Source: a candidate division WOR-3 bacterium (GTDB taxonomy: Bacteria > SDB-A). Taken from it: a stretch of 64,000 nt of DNA. The translations under genes and the position numbers were made by a program. The stretch is from positions 1 to 64,000 of the forward strand of contig JAFGSQ010000006.1 in NCBI GenBank assembly GCA_016934535.1, given 5' to 3'. Positions 45,012 to 54,184 of the stretch are shown here, in pieces (position 1 is the stretch's first letter; each line of letters starts with the position of its first letter). A model generated the notes under the pieces. That model was not told the DNA's origin. It did no database searches and saw nothing but the letters and a program-made list of their open reading frames with translations.

Positions 45012-45434
45012 TCAAGTCTTTGAACTGTGAATTTTCTCTGCGAAAGCCAAAACATGACCGTCCGGATCCGAAAAGTAACAAGTTCTGTCACCCCAGTTTC
45101 TTTTCTCTATCGGGCTAATCTCTACAGCTCCTGTTTTTTTGGCGTTTTCGTATTCAAATTCAAGATCTTCGACATATAGGTATAATTCGCACCTCGGAAT
45201 ACCGTTTCCTTTTGACGGATGAAGAGTTTTTTCTTTTAATATAGACGCAATACCGTCATTTGGCATAATGCCTAATCTTAAGTTTTCAAAGACATCGAAT
45301 TCTGTCATCCCCGGGACATCAAGATCAGGTTCCTTCCTGAAAATATTTTTGTAAAATTCAGCGCTCCTTTTCTGATCACTGACATAAAGCACTGTTAGGA
45401 AACACTTTACATGTTCAAGCAATTTACTCTCCAT
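45012..45434 (-). CDS. VOC-superfamily (glyoxalase/bleomycin-resistance) protein
   Basis: 140 residues, paired beta-alpha-beta-beta-beta modules: FLTVLYVSDQKRSAEFYKNIF opens the first, and GDRTCYFSDPDGHVLAFAEK ends the second with the metal-site Glu pattern typical of VOC. Candidate metal ligands include Glu and His residues in those strands. Could be a dioxygenase, isomerase or resistance protein. A consensus promoter lies upstream; a weak 8-bp hairpin at 44970-44997 follows the stop. Confidence 0.75.
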   Translation of the reverse strand: MESKLLEHVKCFLTVLYVSDQKRSAEFYKNIFRKEPDLDVPGMTEFDVFENLRLGIMPNDGIASILKEKTLHPSKGNGIPRCELYLYVEDLEFEYENAKKTGAVEISPIEKRNWGDRTCYFSDPDGHVLAFAEKIHSSKT

Positions 45435-45498
45435 TTTATTGATTTTTTGAAATTTTTTAAGAGTTTATTAAAGAAAAACAACATCAAATATATATTAT

Positions 45499-45527
45499 AT
45501 CATAACATGCATGTAAAATATTGTCAA
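45499..45527 (-). promoter_or_regulatory. Consensus sigma-70 promoter of the VOC gene
   Basis: Minus strand TTGACA (45522-45527), 17-base spacer, TATGAT (45499-45504), followed by AT-rich sequence; leader about 58 bases. Confidence 0.65.
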
Positions 45528-45638
45528 GGTAAAGGTAAAAATGAATCAGTTTCTGTAAAATATGAACAGCGCGCAGCCATTTCCGTGTTTTTTCTACATA
45601 AAAGGCTTATAAAAGTATGAATTTTTATATTTTACAAT

Positions 45639-46364
45639 TCATTTTATCAAACTTACAATACCGATGTATTGACCCTTTTCTAATTCAGAATGCTCTATTG
45701 TCTCAAAAAAAACATTATAACCTGCTTGTTCAAGGAGATCCTGCCAGGTCTTTTGATGAAAAATTCCGTTTATTGAAAGATCGTCCTCGAACCGTATTTC
45801 ACCTTTTTCGTTCATCAGAATATACGCGAAATAAGTTTCTGTCAGATTATCGTCCGGGTCGTCATCTTTCATCCATTCCAAATATCTCATGCTTCTTTCT
45901 TTTCTGTCGTGTCCTCCATGGCTCGTTTGAGGCTTGAAAGTTTCCTTGAAGTAATCCGGTGCCATGAACAAAATTCCGTCTTTTTTCAGGTGTTCCATGG
46001 CCGTGATGAAAGTTTTGAAAAGATCTTCTTCCGTTGTCATATACATTATTGCGTCGTGAATGAAAACAAGGTCGAATTTTTCTCCAAGCCTTACTACCCT
46101 CATGTCGCCTTCAAAATGTCTGCATTCGGGATTTAATAACTTGCTGACCTCAAGCATACCCGGAGAGATGTCGACTAAAGTCATGTTGTAATGTTTCTTA
46201 AAGAACGATGCGTTACTGCCTCCTCCGCATCCAAGTTCAAGAGCGCATTTTATATCTTTCTTGTATTTTTCAATTATTTTTATATAAAGTCCGGATTCTT
46301 CCTCGTAATCCTCGGGAGCGGACAACACGGGCCACCACTTGGAGAGTTCATTATAGAGTTTCAC
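45639..46364 (-). CDS. Class I SAM-dependent methyltransferase
   Basis: 241 residues from GTG at 46364, preferred over GTG at 46370 because GGGAGG is then 5 bases ahead; at 46370 it would abut the start codon. CALELGCGGGSNASFF is the SAM motif I, TLVDISPGMLEVSK motif II and FDLVFIHDAIMYMTTEE motif post-I. Substrate unknown. It is 41 bases from the nitroreductase gene stop upstream, likely co-transcribed. Confidence 0.82.
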   Translation of the reverse strand: MKLYNELSKWWPVLSAPEDYEEESGLYIKIIEKYKKDIKCALELGCGGGSNASFFKKHYNMTLVDISPGMLEVSKLLNPECRHFEGDMRVVRLGEKFDLVFIHDAIMYMTTEEDLFKTFITAMEHLKKDGILFMAPDYFKETFKPQTSHGGHDRKERSMRYLEWMKDDDPDDNLTETYFAYILMNEKGEIRFEDDLSINGIFHQKTWQDLLEQAGYNVFFETIEHSELEKGQYIGIVSLIK

Positions 46365-46405
46365 GTTCACCTCCCTTTTTTCTGTCGCTTGGTTCGACCT
46401 TTTCT

Positions 46406-46957
46406 CTAGCGAATATAATTGACAAGGTCAAGATTCCTTTTCGGCGCTTCCGGTTGTGTATCCATTGCTTTGTATCCGAGAGCGATTGAATAAAGCGGTT
46501 CGTATCCTTCCGGAATGCAGATTTTTTTATTAACTTCATCTTTTAAACCGAAAAGCACAAATCCCAGCCAAATTGAACCTATATTGAGGCTTTCAGCCGC
46601 TATCAACATGTTCTGCGTTGCAGCACAACAGTCAATTTTATATGTTATGGCGTCTTTTTTCCCCGAAATCACAATTAGCGTCGGCGCTTTGTAAGTAATG
46701 TCATATTCAGGATTTTTACCGGCATTTTTAATCCATTCATTGTCAAGAGACGACATGAACTTTTTTGCTTCAACATTTATCAGATCAATTATTTTTCTGT
46801 CCTGAATTACAGTGAAATACCAGGGTTGAGTATTGTGACCTGAAGGAGCGTACATGCCGGCCTCTATAATCCGGTCAAGTTCCTCCTGCTTTATCTGTTC
46901 TTTTTTATAAGCTCTTATACTTCTTCTTCTCTTTATAGTCTGAAGTACATCATTCAT
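46406..46957 (-). CDS. Nitroreductase-family flavoprotein
   Basis: 183 residues. RRRSIRAYKKEQI (FMN phosphate contact) at the start, AGMYAPSGHNTQPWYF, and EPLYSIALGYKA (with GYKAMD in place of the usual GYP) are the family landmarks. It reduces nitro compounds, quinones or flavins with NAD(P)H. Strong AAGGAGG ribosome site. Adjacent to, and probably co-transcribed with, the methyltransferase. Confidence 0.85.
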   Translation of the reverse strand: MNDVLQTIKRRRSIRAYKKEQIKQEELDRIIEAGMYAPSGHNTQPWYFTVIQDRKIIDLINVEAKKFMSSLDNEWIKNAGKNPEYDITYKAPTLIVISGKKDAITYKIDCCAATQNMLIAAESLNIGSIWLGFVLFGLKDEVNKKICIPEGYEPLYSIALGYKAMDTQPEAPKRNLDLVNYIR

Positions 46958-46976
46958 CTATGCCCTCCTTTTGTGC

Positions 46977-47668
46977 TTATTTGTCACCTAATTCATCTCC
47001 TGCATTCAATCTCTCTTTCAACTCAATGCTCATCTCGAGGAAATCCCTGTAAGCCTTATCTCTTTGTTTAAACATTGAAAAATAGACTGAAAATATGTTA
47101 TAGAATTCATCGGAAGTACAATAATCGAAAAGAATGATTCCATCGAAGCAATTGACTTTCTGAATAATAAACGGAAGAACAAAATCGTTGAAATATCTGT
47201 CGAAGTGTTCTTCGACAAATCTTAGTCCGTCTATACCCGTGTGATAATCAACAATACTCTTCCTTTTTTCAAAATCTCTTATGACACCAATATTTCCGCT
47301 GCCGGTCATATCCTCATACGTGCTTTTTTGCAGATTTATCCGGGATAATGTTCCCATTAAATTAATCACCGCTAACGCAGAATCCTCTGAGAAAAACCAT
47401 CGGCCATAGATAAAACCAGAGGAGACGCTCTTTCGAGCCAGGTGCTGTCTTTCTCTATTTGTGTCTCCAGTTCCTCTATATTGAATTGTATGTCCTGAAG
47501 AAAACCGGCGATATATTTTTTTTCCAACTGTCTCTCCTGAAAATCCGATCTCCAGTTATTAAGAACAAAGCCGGCTGTTACGCCAAGAAAAACCACTAAA
47601 AGTTCAAGTGTCAATTTAAACAATAAACTTCCGCGATCTTGTTTTGGGTTATTTTTGTTTTTGGACAT
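46977..47668 (-). pseudogene. Frameshifted DUF6090-like membrane-anchored protein
   Basis: Two open frames form one family-like protein. Frame A (47668 to 47372, 98 codons) has an N-terminal membrane helix (LLVVFLGVTAGFVLNNW) and a following IEELETQIEKDSTWLERAS helix. Frame B (47369 to 46977, 130 codons) continues with SRINLQKSTYEDMTGSGNIGVI and a helical end. At the T5 run in frame A (plus-strand A at 47392-47396) inserting one T keeps the frame open, giving ...DGFFSEDSALAVINLMG, which joins A to B smoothly. The gene is therefore either broken, a sequencing or assembly error, or a programmed frameshift at the homopolymer. The full product would be about 230 residues. Family name is a resemblance, not confirmed. 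Confidence 0.6.
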
Positions 47669-47760
47669 TTTTATCCATGATATTATTTCTTGTAACTATA
47701 TTCAACATCATAAAATCGGCGATGATTAAAAAATTCCGAATTGCAATGAGAGCGACTAGT

Positions 47761-48528
47761 TCATAAAATATTTTCTTTTTTTAAAATGTTTTTCAATCTT
47801 GTCATGGACACGTATCTGTCTGCGAGAAGTTGTCCGTCGTAAATCAGGTTGAACGTCGCGTACAAAGAAGGCGCCTTCTGGGCTTCGGCGGGGGTTTTAA
47901 GTTCTTTAATTTTTATATTCTCGTCAAGTCCGGATGCGTGTATTTCCTGAATAAGCCTCGCCACCCATGGACACTGCTTTGAATATACTATGTTAATGCC
48001 CTTATATTTTAACAGCTGTTTTTTCCAGTCATTAAATCTTGGAAGCGGAGCTCCTTTAAAAGAACGCACCAGCAATTCATTCGAGGAACCGTCCTTTTCA
48101 GTTTCTATGAAGCCGTTTTTAATAAAAAGCCTTTTATCAGCCATAAAAGGTCCGGAACTTGTCACGACAGCAACACCCGGGCATCCCGATTTTTTTGCAT
48201 CCTGAAGACACTCTTCTATTAACTTAGATCCATATCCGCGACCCTTGTTTTTATTAGGGTAGACATAAAGGCAGTGAATGAACATGTATTCCTGGGCTGA
48301 TACAGCGCGCCAGGCATTCTCTCCGGGAACGTACTCGATGAAACCGGCAGGTCTTTTTTGATTTTCAGGAAATAAAAGTTTAATTCTCAATCCCTCAGAG
48401 AATCGTTTTTTCAGCCATCCGGTTTTCAAAGGGTGCGAGCTGTGTTTAGGATTGATAAAGCAAATTATTTCAGGATATTCTTTGTAGTTTTTTCCGTCGA
48501 CATTTACTATTTTGACCAAATTCTTCAT
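47761..48528 (-). CDS. GNAT acetyltransferase with YoaP-like C-terminal domain
   Basis: 255 residues. GNAT domain (about 1-165): VYPNKNKGRGYGSKLIEECL is motif A. The remaining 80 residues (INIVYSKQCPWVARLIQEI, then ATFNLIYDGQLLADRYVS) match the thioredoxin-like YoaP domain found after GNATs. The cysteine in KQCPW could be redox-active. Function unknown; ribosome site GGTGG upstream. Confidence 0.78.
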   Translation of the reverse strand: MKNLVKIVNVDGKNYKEYPEIICFINPKHSSHPLKTGWLKKRFSEGLRIKLLFPENQKRPAGFIEYVPGENAWRAVSAQEYMFIHCLYVYPNKNKGRGYGSKLIEECLQDAKKSGCPGVAVVTSSGPFMADKRLFIKNGFIETEKDGSSNELLVRSFKGAPLPRFNDWKKQLLKYKGINIVYSKQCPWVARLIQEIHASGLDENIKIKELKTPAEAQKAPSLYATFNLIYDGQLLADRYVSMTRLKNILKKENIL

Positions 48529-48622
48529 TGTTTACCACCCTTATTAATATTCAAGTAAAACATAAATAACCGGCAGGCACTTTTTCCCGACGACAATGAC
48601 ACTTTCGCCGTGACACACAAAT

Positions 48623-50371
48623 TTATTCAGCCAGTTTATTGTCTAATACAGATCTCTCTACAATAAGATCTTTGAACACGTCCTCAAGAATTTCTTTTGT
48701 GGTCGCGTAATCCTTGATTTTCAGAATTAACTCCCTTATACCGACTTTGGACATTGATCTTGCTATAAAAGAAAGGATTTGTATCTGCATGTCGACGTCG
48801 TCCTGAGGCGTCAGGATAAGGAAAACGAGCTGAGAAGGTTTTCCGTCTGGGGAATCCCAGTCTATGCCGGTTTCACTTTTACCGAAAACAACTACAGGCT
48901 TCTTCAATTCTTTCATTCTCGCGTGCGGAACTGCTATACCCTCCTCTAAAGCCGTACTGACAAGTTCTTCTCGGGCAGAGACTTCATTCAGTATCAATGA
49001 TTTTTCAAGTCCGCAGATATCCGAAGCGGACGCACATAGTATTTCAAGAGCTTTGAATTTTTCCTCTACGCCAAGGTCTTCGATGATGCCTTTTCTTGAA
49101 AATTTTAAAACGCCTTGTCCTCTGTATCTTTTTCCGACTACAAACGACAGCCATGGCCCTAAAATTATTGAAGAAATGATCGCACCGGCAATTATAGCTA
49201 CATAGACGCTTTGCGTTATAAGACCGAGCTCCACGGCCAGAGTGCTTATTACAATGTGCATCTCTCCGCCAGGTGTGTGGAGAACCGCTATGGTGGCTCT
49301 GTTTTGCCTTGGTGTTCTGGCGAAAATGGTCCCAATGTATGCCGCCAAAAATCTAGCGATTATACCGATGAGAGACATAAATGCGACGAGAAATAAATCG
49401 AGATTTGCAAGTATATCGAATTTCAAGCCTATGTTGACAAAAAACAGGGGCACAAAAACTGCGTGAACTATGTGCGATATAGTCGTCCTCGTCTTTTCCG
49501 AAAGATCTTTAGCCTCTCCCGCTATCATTCCGGCTATAAAAAAACCGAAAAGAGCGTGAATTCCTATTCTTTGCGTCATTGCGCCGAAAGCGAGTCCTGT
49601 GAGGACGACAGCAGTCAAGGCATAGCCTGAATTATCGTGTGTTCTTTTCTTTATCTGCGTAACTATAAAAGAAATGACGTGCCTGCCGGCAGTCAAAGCG
49701 GCAACAGTGAACAATAGTGTCGCGCCGGCTATTTTCAGCGTAAAAACAATGTCGAACGATCCGTGAGAAAATATTCCGAGGACAATGGTGAATATCATCC
49801 AGCCGATGATGTCGTTAATTGAAAGGCAGGAGATGACTAGAAATCCCATGTCCGTCTTCAGCAGGTTCATGTCCTTCATAGCTCTTATTGCTACGGGCAA
49901 AGCGCTTATTGTCATAATAGTGCTCAAAAAAACCGTGAACAGAATCCTGTTGTCCGGATCAACCAGATATTTCGACGGCAGAAAATATATGAAAATCCCG
50001 CTTATTATCATCGGAAGAAAGATGTCGAACGAAGAAATCTTCGCCGCTTTTTTCTTTTGTTTCCAAATACTTGAAAAGTTCACTTCGAGTCCTGTAGAAA
50101 GAAGAAGTAAAAGAATTCCCGTCCACGCGATAGTCTCAAGCATGTTGCGTTGTATTATGTCGTCAGGGAACAAAGCGCCGAAAAAATTTGGGAACAAGCG
50201 TCCTATTATAGTCGGCCCCCAAATTATACCTACAAGTATATCCGCAGTAACCGTAGGTTGTTTCAAGCGGGAAAAAATAAGACCTAATAATTTCGCCGAA
50301 GAAAGAAGAACAAAAATCTGTAAAAGAAACAGGAGAATATGACTTTCGTCAAGAAAGTGAACTCCGCCCAA
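48623..50371 (-). CDS. CPA2 cation:proton antiporter fused to a PTS EIIA domain
   Basis: 582 residues starting with TTG at 50371 behind AAGGCGG; upstream context is weak. Residues 1 to about 415 are a Kef/CPA2 antiporter: LLSTGLEVNF, SINDIIGWM, RIGIHALFGFFIAGM and NIGLKFDI. Residues from about 440 form a fructose-type EIIA domain: the phosphoacceptor His is in EGIAVPHARM and VVVFGKSETGIDWDSPDG follows. Such fusions are thought to sense PTS phosphorylation or nitrogen status and gate ion flux. No other PTS component is in the window. Confidence 0.85.
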   Translation of the reverse strand: MGGVHFLDESHILLFLLQIFVLLSSAKLLGLIFSRLKQPTVTADILVGIIWGPTIIGRLFPNFFGALFPDDIIQRNMLETIAWTGILLLLLSTGLEVNFSSIWKQKKKAAKISSFDIFLPMIISGIFIYFLPSKYLVDPDNRILFTVFLSTIMTISALPVAIRAMKDMNLLKTDMGFLVISCLSINDIIGWMIFTIVLGIFSHGSFDIVFTLKIAGATLLFTVAALTAGRHVISFIVTQIKKRTHDNSGYALTAVVLTGLAFGAMTQRIGIHALFGFFIAGMIAGEAKDLSEKTRTTISHIVHAVFVPLFFVNIGLKFDILANLDLFLVAFMSLIGIIARFLAAYIGTIFARTPRQNRATIAVLHTPGGEMHIVISTLAVELGLITQSVYVAIIAGAIISSIILGPWLSFVVGKRYRGQGVLKFSRKGIIEDLGVEEKFKALEILCASASDICGLEKSLILNEVSAREELVSTALEEGIAVPHARMKELKKPVVVFGKSETGIDWDSPDGKPSQLVFLILTPQDDVDMQIQILSFIARSMSKVGIRELILKIKDYATTKEILEDVFKDLIVERSVLDNKLAE

Positions 50372-50517
50372 GACACCGCCTTCTTTGAAGTCAAATAAAT
50401 CTTGTGTCGCAAGTGAAATTTAACATTTATCCTGCAGGATTTGAAGAAAATTCAATTCATTTCGCAACTCGTGTCGCTAAACCGGCATAATATATGTGTT
50501 ATTTTCGCAGGGTTATT

Positions 50518-51912
50518 TCAAATCCATTTTTCAGGCGTCGCGTTTTTCTCGTTGTTTTTCACCGGGAAAAGTATTATTCGGCGTAAATAATCGACTCCCC
50601 ACCTGTATCGAGTTCCGCAGGAAGTGCATGTATAACCTGGAGCCGTGTCTTTTCCGCCCGTCTTCTGCACGTGAGAGAATTTTTTACATATAGGGCAGAC
50701 TGGATCTAGAGCTGTTTTCGGAGCGAGCATATCCAAATTGGGGTCGAGCATACTTCTCAGTATTTCATCAAATTTCACTCTGATCTCTTTGAGCGGACCC
50801 GTGTATGTTCTCGTAATCGTTTTTATTTTCTGATGCGTCACTGCATGAGTTCCGACCGTGAGAATCGTCACCGGAATTCCATTGAGTGGTTCGGCGAAGC
50901 TGATATACGTTTTTCCGCCGGCTTCACGCTTCAGATTGACAATGAACTCCGGAGGAATTATGTACAATACGTTTCCGGGGTATGTCCGATTGTGATCCAA
51001 TAAAAACTCTGCTTTGTCCGGACCTGTCTGTGCGCCTATGCCCAGAAGAAGTACAATAAAATTCGGCGAGACCGCCATAAATAAATCGCCGTTCAAGGGA
51101 TTGGTGTCATTCTCCCTCGGCGCGTATGAAATCTGCTGGAATATCAGTTTAAATTGTGAAAGATTCTCCGCGAAAGGTATAAGCTCCGATTTCAGCTTTA
51201 ACCTGTCGTAAGACTTGTCGAATTGATCCAGGCGATACGCTTTTTGTCTCAGTGCCTCTCTTGCTTGTTCTTTGTCCTTTAGCCTGGCTTCCCAGTCGGC
51301 TTTATCCCGCGCGTTTTCAGCCGCTTCAGCTTTCCTTCTTTCTTCTAAATCTATTTTTGTAATCCGGTTTATGTACTCTTCGCATTCAGAAAGCAGTTTT
51401 CTGTCAATTTTAATACCTTTCGAAAATAGCTTTATCCTCTCTTTCACTGTCTCAAGAAAATAATCGTCTTTATTTCTTCTGCTCCATGTTTTCAAGGCGG
51501 CGACTTCTAATTCGGAGTTTTTTGAACCGGTTAAAACCGCACTCAGAAAAAAGTCTACGGCTTTGACAATTTTCTTTTTGTGCAAATTTATCAAAACTAC
51601 ATTGAATAAAAAAGAAAGCATTCCGCTCAAGACCGTCATGATTAAAAATATAAGTATCTTTAAAAAAAAGTTGGGATTGAATCCAGTTCGGGGAAAAATA
51701 AAAAAGACGCTCAATGCGGAAAGGAATACAAGAAAAAAAGCCAACACTTTGGATAAAACGTGGCTTTCGGCGCCTTTTATAAATTCAAAATTCAGGCCGT
51801 TCCTTTCTGTAGAAAAATCTTTCATTTTTTCGTAACGGTCAAAATATTTGATTTTTAGCTTTTCTATGTCGGGAAAACCGTTTTGTAACTCTTCCTTTTT
51901 TTCTTCCTGCAT
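50518..51912 (-). CDS. Membrane-anchored coiled-coil protein with C-terminal zinc ribbon
   Basis: 464 residues. Two membrane segments (about 55-75 and 88-110), an Ala/Glu/Arg-rich coiled coil (EERRKAEAAENARDKADWEA) around 190-235, a beta-rich domain (about 245-385), and a terminal zinc ribbon (DPVCPICKKFSHVQ ... YTCTSCGTRYRW) with four Cys. I recognise no named family. It faces away from the antiporter gene; a role in membrane-proximal sensing or nucleic-acid binding is possible but unsupported. Confidence 0.65.
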   Translation of the reverse strand: MQEEKKEELQNGFPDIEKLKIKYFDRYEKMKDFSTERNGLNFEFIKGAESHVLSKVLAFFLVFLSALSVFFIFPRTGFNPNFFLKILIFLIMTVLSGMLSFLFNVVLINLHKKKIVKAVDFFLSAVLTGSKNSELEVAALKTWSRRNKDDYFLETVKERIKLFSKGIKIDRKLLSECEEYINRITKIDLEERRKAEAAENARDKADWEARLKDKEQAREALRQKAYRLDQFDKSYDRLKLKSELIPFAENLSQFKLIFQQISYAPRENDTNPLNGDLFMAVSPNFIVLLLGIGAQTGPDKAEFLLDHNRTYPGNVLYIIPPEFIVNLKREAGGKTYISFAEPLNGIPVTILTVGTHAVTHQKIKTITRTYTGPLKEIRVKFDEILRSMLDPNLDMLAPKTALDPVCPICKKFSHVQKTGGKDTAPGYTCTSCGTRYRWGVDYLRRIILFPVKNNEKNATPEKWI

Positions 51913-51988
51913 ATACCCTTTTTATCAGTCTTTAAAATATATTTTTACAGATAATTTTCTCCAAAAATAAATTGAAAATCCAATTAAT

Positions 51989-52366
51989 TCATTTAAAGTC
52001 AATTTCGCTGGAATTAATAAAACCGTCGGAATTCTCGTTAATGTATTCCTCGAGAGCACTTTCTTCTATCAATATTGTCTGTTCGCCGGTTTTCGTGAAT
52101 TCATTTCTTGCTGGTTTTTCTGTTAATTTAATAAAAAAATCGAATCCTTCAAATTCTGAAATGTCACTAATTCTCATTGTCACGACATCGTATGTCTGCA
52201 CATAATCTTCTCCGTCTTCACCCGTATAAAATATTTTGATTTCTTCTCTCTTGTAATCAGAAAAAGTCGCCACCATTTCAATTTTTCCGGACCATGCAGA
52301 TGCTGTGCCGCTGCAGGTTAGAACCACAAATGACAGATATGAAAAGAAGGCTCTTGCTAAATACAT
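51989..52366 (-). CDS. Secreted or periplasmic hypothetical protein
   Basis: 125 residues. A signal peptide (ARAFFSYLSFVVLTCSGTASA, cleavage near residue 24) precedes a small acidic domain rich in Asp and Glu. GGAGGATT upstream is a good ribosome site. No recognisable domain; convergent or divergent neighbours give no clue. Confidence 0.6.
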   Translation of the reverse strand: MYLARAFFSYLSFVVLTCSGTASAWSGKIEMVATFSDYKREEIKIFYTGEDGEDYVQTYDVVTMRISDISEFEGFDFFIKLTEKPARNEFTKTGEQTILIEESALEEYINENSDGFINSSEIDFK

Positions 52367-52703
52367 AACAATCCTCCAAATTAAAGTTTAAATACACTGA
52401 CAATTGAATTATATACGACAAATTTGCCGGAAAGACAAATTACAAAATTTTAATGCACGGACTATGACAAACGACTTTATTCAATTTAAAAAGATCTTAT
52501 TTAATCCTCCCCCATTATCGCCAGTTAAACAAAAACAATCACGGGTAATAATTTCATTGAGAGGTCATATCCGTTTTTTAAAATGTTTATTTCAAAGCCA
52601 TAAGCAACTATGAAGCCTAATCTAATGATGTTTGTTTGAATCGTCATTCTTGTTATAATTAATGAGATTATTATTCAACACTCTAATAAAGGATTAAGTT
52701 TTT
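52367..52703. other. Intergenic region without gene
   Basis: 337 bases between divergent secreted-protein genes. I see no RNA gene, repeat or coding potential with a ribosome site. The only feature is the promoter candidate at 52632-52659 for the plus-strand lipoprotein. Confidence 0.5.
52632..52659 (+). promoter_or_regulatory. Candidate promoter of the lipoprotein gene
   Basis: TTGTTT (52632-52637), 16-base spacer, perfect TATAAT (52654-52659), 45 bases upstream of the start codon. Confidence 0.5.
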
Positions 52704-53468
52704 ATGAGTGCCTTGAATTGTTTTGCTCTTATTTTTGTTTCTTTGTCAGCCTGTTCCAACCTTCAAAAAGCAAATCTTGACAGCAATTACTGTCAAAATA
52801 AAGTAGACGAATTTAATCAACTTATTAAGCCGTATTTTTGTTACGAGGAAACTGATCCGGACAAACGATTTGACGTTACAAATTTCTTACTAGTCCTCGA
52901 CCTCCTTTCCATGGACAGCGGCTATCGCCTGGATTTCCTTTACATGCCTGTCGCCGGAGGCGGGCAACCTGTTCTGGTTTCGATACCTGTATCACAGTCC
53001 ATCGATGAATTCGCTGATAAATTCAGAGATATATTTACAGAGGAAGAATGGCAAAATAACGCGGCTTACGATAAATTCTTTGAACACATTCGAACCGACG
53101 GTTCACCGGAAGCCTTTTTCCAGCTAGCCATTCTCGGAATTATGGGCAATCATTTCTGCCTTTTCTGGCATTCCCTGGAGTTAGACGATGTCATCATCTG
53201 CAGCCAAAGTGGTCTCGATGAACTTATCAACACCCTTTTGTCCGAAGGATTCCAGATTCCGCCGGACGCACTTAAAACAGCGCGCGAGACCGACCTTACT
53301 CCTTCAATTATAATGACTGAAAATTCAGTTGAAATATCAGTTATAGCCTTTACTAAATACGGAGGATTTGAGAAACACACGCTTGTTTTTAATTCTGAAT
53401 TTCCTCACATTCTGCTTTCAAGAAACATTGAAACTGTCGCTTGGTGCTTTATAGGAGGAATTCACTAA
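52704..53468 (+). CDS. Putative lipoprotein
   Basis: 254 residues. LIFVSLSACSN is a lipoprotein lipobox with Cys at residue 17, so it is probably anchored to the inner or outer membrane. The remainder is acidic with several Cys (YFCYEE, NHFCLFW, VIICSQ); no domain recognised. A weak terminator follows at 53490-53511. Confidence 0.65.
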   Translation: MSALNCFALIFVSLSACSNLQKANLDSNYCQNKVDEFNQLIKPYFCYEETDPDKRFDVTNFLLVLDLLSMDSGYRLDFLYMPVAGGGQPVLVSIPVSQSIDEFADKFRDIFTEEEWQNNAAYDKFFEHIRTDGSPEAFFQLAILGIMGNHFCLFWHSLELDDVIICSQSGLDELINTLLSEGFQIPPDALKTARETDLTPSIIMTENSVEISVIAFTKYGGFEKHTLVFNSEFPHILLSRNIETVAWCFIGGIH

Positions 53469-53489
53469 AACAGGATAAGCGTCATCTCA

Positions 53490-53511
53490 ACAGGACTGAT
53501 TGTCTGTTTTT
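53490..53511 (+). terminator. Weak intrinsic terminator
   Basis: ACAG/CTGT arms with one bulged G and AC/GT extension around a short loop, followed by TTTTT. It is the only candidate in the convergent 109-base gap. Confidence 0.35.
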
Positions 53512-53577
53512 CTGCTACAAGCAAAATTTCTCAATAATTTGACAATCATTTGCTTCCTGAACTCAGTGTGTAAGTTT

Positions 53578-54165
53578 CTATATGTCTTTTCGGGGATATA
53601 CTTTTAAATACGGTGATTCACCGGAGCAATTTTTGCATTTGTCTCCGTGTTTGACGGGATATGCTTCTTTACAAACCGGGCAAATTCCTGAGGGACCGCC
53701 TCTTTCTCTTGTCAATTTTTTCGAATCGACAAGCACATTTTGCCGGCTTAGAATATTTTGGCCGGCTTCTTTGATCTGAAACAGCAAAAGATCTTTGTCT
53801 TGATCTTTTTTTGGTTTAAGCTTAAAAAACCAACTGTTGATTTCAGGCCAATTTATCAATTTTTCCGCATCAAGATAAACTCTCACGCCGTTGCCGGATT
53901 TTTTTTCATATAATGTAACGGCAAATTTTCCAAAATCAAAAACTTTCAGCCATCCGTTGCCTATTGTACAAGGAGTGAGTATCTGAACGGCGTCGGGAAG
54001 ACATGACTGAGTTTCGCAAATGGCGTCAAAAAAATCTCCTTCGGGAAGATTTTTCATGGCTAAATCAATAATAAAGCCGCCTATCAGCAAACCGGGAGCC
54101 AGACTGCCGTGAAAAGATTCGACCAGTCTGATATATTCTTCGTATGAGTATTTCCCTATGTTCAC
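53578..54165 (-). CDS. FmdE-family protein with zinc ribbon
   Basis: 195 residues, GTG start. SFHGSLAPGLLIGGFI, CETQSCLPDAVQILTPCTIGNGWLKVFDFGKFAV and the C-terminal CPVCKEAYPV ... CKNCSG zinc ribbon are hallmarks of the formylmethanofuran dehydrogenase subunit E family. In bacteria these proteins accompany molybdenum or tungsten enzymes and are suspected of handling the metal or cofactor. Here it ends the mod operon and follows modC by 19 bases, consistent with a molybdenum-related role. Confidence 0.82.
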   Translation of the reverse strand: MNIGKYSYEEYIRLVESFHGSLAPGLLIGGFIIDLAMKNLPEGDFFDAICETQSCLPDAVQILTPCTIGNGWLKVFDFGKFAVTLYEKKSGNGVRVYLDAEKLINWPEINSWFFKLKPKKDQDKDLLLFQIKEAGQNILSRQNVLVDSKKLTRERGGPSGICPVCKEAYPVKHGDKCKNCSGESPYLKVYPRKDI

Positions 54166-54184
54166 TTGCCTGAAATCTCCATTT

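Noticed and set aside
47369-47372. Separate gene start for the second half of the DUF6090-like gene
   Set aside because: The GTG has no ribosome site and the frame is open upstream; treating it as a separate gene ignores the smooth join across the T5 run.
52404-52613. 69-codon plus-strand open frame in the intergenic gap
   Set aside because: No ribosome site, odd composition with stretches of Pro and Lys, and no similarity to a known protein.
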